Assembly: GCF_900635815.1 (NCBI RefSeq) | Contig: NZ_LR134173.1 | Location: 1,210,001 to 1,274,000, forward strand | Source: Legionella cherrii | GTDB lineage: Bacteria; Pseudomonadota; Gammaproteobacteria; Legionellales; Legionellaceae | Direction of reading: 5' to 3' | Length of the DNA: 64,000 nucleotides | Shown: in pieces, positions 62,759-64,000 of the stretch | Numbering within the stretch: position 1 is the first letter of the stretch | Layout: the number at the start of each line of letters is the position of its first letter | Translations under genes and position numbers: made by a program | Notes under the pieces: model-generated | The model's input: only the letters and a program-made list of their open reading frames with translations | Databases searched by the model: none | Told to the model about the DNA's origin: nothing

Positions 62759-63145
62759 TTAATCGAGATTAATAGTATAAGAGTAGCTACCCATGCCATC
62801 ATATACTGTATCAATATAACGAATTCCGTTACAGGAAGCACTAACTGTTGGGTGATTCATTAATGGACCATCTTTAATATCAAGCACACACCAATTTTCT
62901 GAGTCATAAGCAACGGTAACATGTGCATAGCCACTGCGGCATTGGTATGAATCTAAAATTTCAAAGCTACGTGGGCCAATGATGTGGAGAAACACATCAG
63001 CATCGTTAAATCCGCTTACTACATAGATGCCTGGGTGAGAAGTATCGCTTAAACGAAAATAATCTTTATAACCGCACCAAGATTTATCTGCATGAGCATT
63101 CATCATCATCAAGCTGGTTGTCGCTAATATCATCCATTTTTTCAT
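62759..63145 (-). CDS. Small exported protein of unknown function
   Basis: 128 aa from ATG 63145, preceded by AAAGGTG; the frame is open 75 nt further upstream, but MKKWMILATTSLMMMNAHA is a clear signal peptide so that start is used. The mature part (about 109 aa) has four cysteines (WCGYKDY, YQCRSGY, NWCVLDI, SASCNGI), which could form two disulfides, and is rich in Asp/Tyr/Gly. The family is not recognised. Likely periplasmic or secreted. Confidence 0.72.
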   Translation of the reverse strand: MKKWMILATTSLMMMNAHADKSWCGYKDYFRLSDTSHPGIYVVSGFNDADVFLHIIGPRSFEILDSYQCRSGYAHVTVAYDSENWCVLDIKDGPLMNHPTVSASCNGIRYIDTVYDGMGSYSYTINLD

Positions 63146-63216
63146 TTCAGAACACCTTTTATTGTTATTATTATTAAAACCGAGGGGATTATAGGGAAGT
63201 ATTGAACATAAAACAA

Positions 63217-64000
63217 TCACTCTGCTGCAATGCCTCCAGATGAGCGGGCATAGGTTGGTTCAGCAAGCCAAATCATTACAAGTAAAATCATAAAAATCCA
63301 AGCGGAGAGTCTGAAAATATCGTTCGTAGCGAGCATATATGCTTGATTAATTATTTGGGTGTAAATGATACCAAAACTTTTTAGACCCGAGATTCCTAAT
63401 GAATGCAATTGATCTATTGCTTGTTGGACTAAAGGATTGTATGCGGTAATTTGTTCTACCAGATGGCTTTGGTGTAGGGCTTCTCTGTGACTCCATAAAG
63501 TAACACTGATTGAAGTTCCGAAGCTCCCTCCCAAAATTCGAAAAAAGTTGCCAACGCCTAAAGCACTGGCTAACCGTTCAGGGGGTAAATCGGCCAAAAT
63601 TAAGGCAATTAATGGGGTAAAGAAAAAAGCAAGAGCAATTCCCTGTATAAATCGAGGTGTAATCAGTTGGATAAACCCCACTTCAGTATAAAAGGTAGAC
63701 TGCCATAAGCAGGTAAGAACGAAGATAATAAACCCTAAGCTGATAATAATGCGTAAATCAAATTTTCCCATATAGTTACCAACAATGGGGGTTAAAAAAA
63801 AGGGTAAAACGCCTACGGGTGCAACCGCAAGTCCCGCCCACGTGGGGGTATATCCCATTTGGGTCTGCAACCATAATGGAAAAATAACTACAGTAGCGAA
63901 ATAGACCATAAAACCCAAAGTCAGACCTATCGTTCCAATGGTAAAATTACGGTGAGCAAATAAATATAAATCGATAATGGGGTGCTCTTGGGTCAAAAGC
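63217..64000 (-). CDS. MFS multidrug transporter, EmrB/DHA2 type (partial)
   Basis: 259 or more residues of the C-terminal half; the frame is open through the right edge, so the true start lies outside. EHPIIDLYLFAHRNFTIGT is the typical loop before TM8 of 14-segment transporters. MVYFATVVIFPLWLQTQMGYTPTWAGLAVAPVG follows. Seven or so membrane segments are seen here. It ends 71 nt before the small exported protein gene on the same strand. Confidence 0.9.
   Translation of the reverse strand, partial: LLTQEHPIIDLYLFAHRNFTIGTIGLTLGFMVYFATVVIFPLWLQTQMGYTPTWAGLAVAPVGVLPFFLTPIVGNYMGKFDLRIIISLGFIIFVLTCLWQSTFYTEVGFIQLITPRFIQGIALAFFFTPLIALILADLPPERLASALGVGNFFRILGGSFGTSISVTLWSHREALHQSHLVEQITAYNPLVQQAIDQLHSLGISGLKSFGIIYTQIINQAYMLATNDIFRLSAWIFMILLVMIWLAEPTYARSSGGIAAE

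Overview
The window looks like a Legionella chromosome (Gammaproteobacteria, AT-rich). The evidence is the AT-rich codon use, the gamma-type order of the ribosomal operons, ratA-rnfH next to bamE and fur, a very-long-chain fatty acid/lipid A gene set of the kind expected from Legionella lipid A, and two large eukaryote-interaction-style proteins with acidic C-terminal tails. The genus call is inference from these traits and family resemblance; no species is named.

Layout. Positions 1-3694: the end of an rRNA operon (23S, 5S) followed by tRNA-Thr(TGT), tRNA-Tyr(GTA), tRNA-Gly(TCC) and tRNA-Thr(GGT). 3726-5980: tuf (copy 1), tRNA-Trp, secE, nusG. 6121-16879: rplKA, an L10-leader and rplJL, then rpoBC. 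16907-34729: a nearly unbroken ribosomal superoperon (str, S10, spc and alpha clusters joined: rpsL-rpsG-fusA-tuf2-rpsJ ... secY-rpmJ-rpsM-rpsK-rpsD-rpoA-rplQ), closed by a strong intrinsic terminator. Internal promoters are visible before rpsL, rplN and rpsM.

34828-39221 is a small accessory patch: a cupin, ssb, a one-ORF fusion of a MerR-type DNA-binding protein with the queuosine enzyme QueF (under a MerR-type operator/promoter), a second cupin and a YajR-like MFS exporter. 39462-45079 is a six-gene cluster resembling the rhizobial acpXL-lpxXL system: a FabL-type enoyl reductase, a long acyl carrier protein, a double-hotdog dehydratase, a ketosynthase, a second ketosynthase without the active-site cysteine, and an LpxXL/HtrB-type acyltransferase. 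Together they could make a very long acyl chain on a dedicated carrier and attach it to lipid A.

45069-51741 holds two large proteins of unknown function (762 and about 985 aa, the second with a serine-hydrolase-like N-terminus) flanking dapF and a tiny LptM-type lipoprotein gene. 51962-56682 holds an esterase, ratA, rnfH, bamE, fur, a membrane adenylate cyclase and a divergent metallo-beta-lactamase-fold protein. 56888-62650 is a complete tripartite RND efflux operon, followed by a small exported protein and the 3' part of an EmrB-like MFS gene running off the right edge.

The items most worth a second look are the MerR-QueF fusion with its operator and possible internal start, the KS plus Cys-less KS pair in the lipid A cluster, the two large candidate effectors, the cysteine-containing long S14, the S7 insertion, and the mosaic divergence of the two tuf genes.
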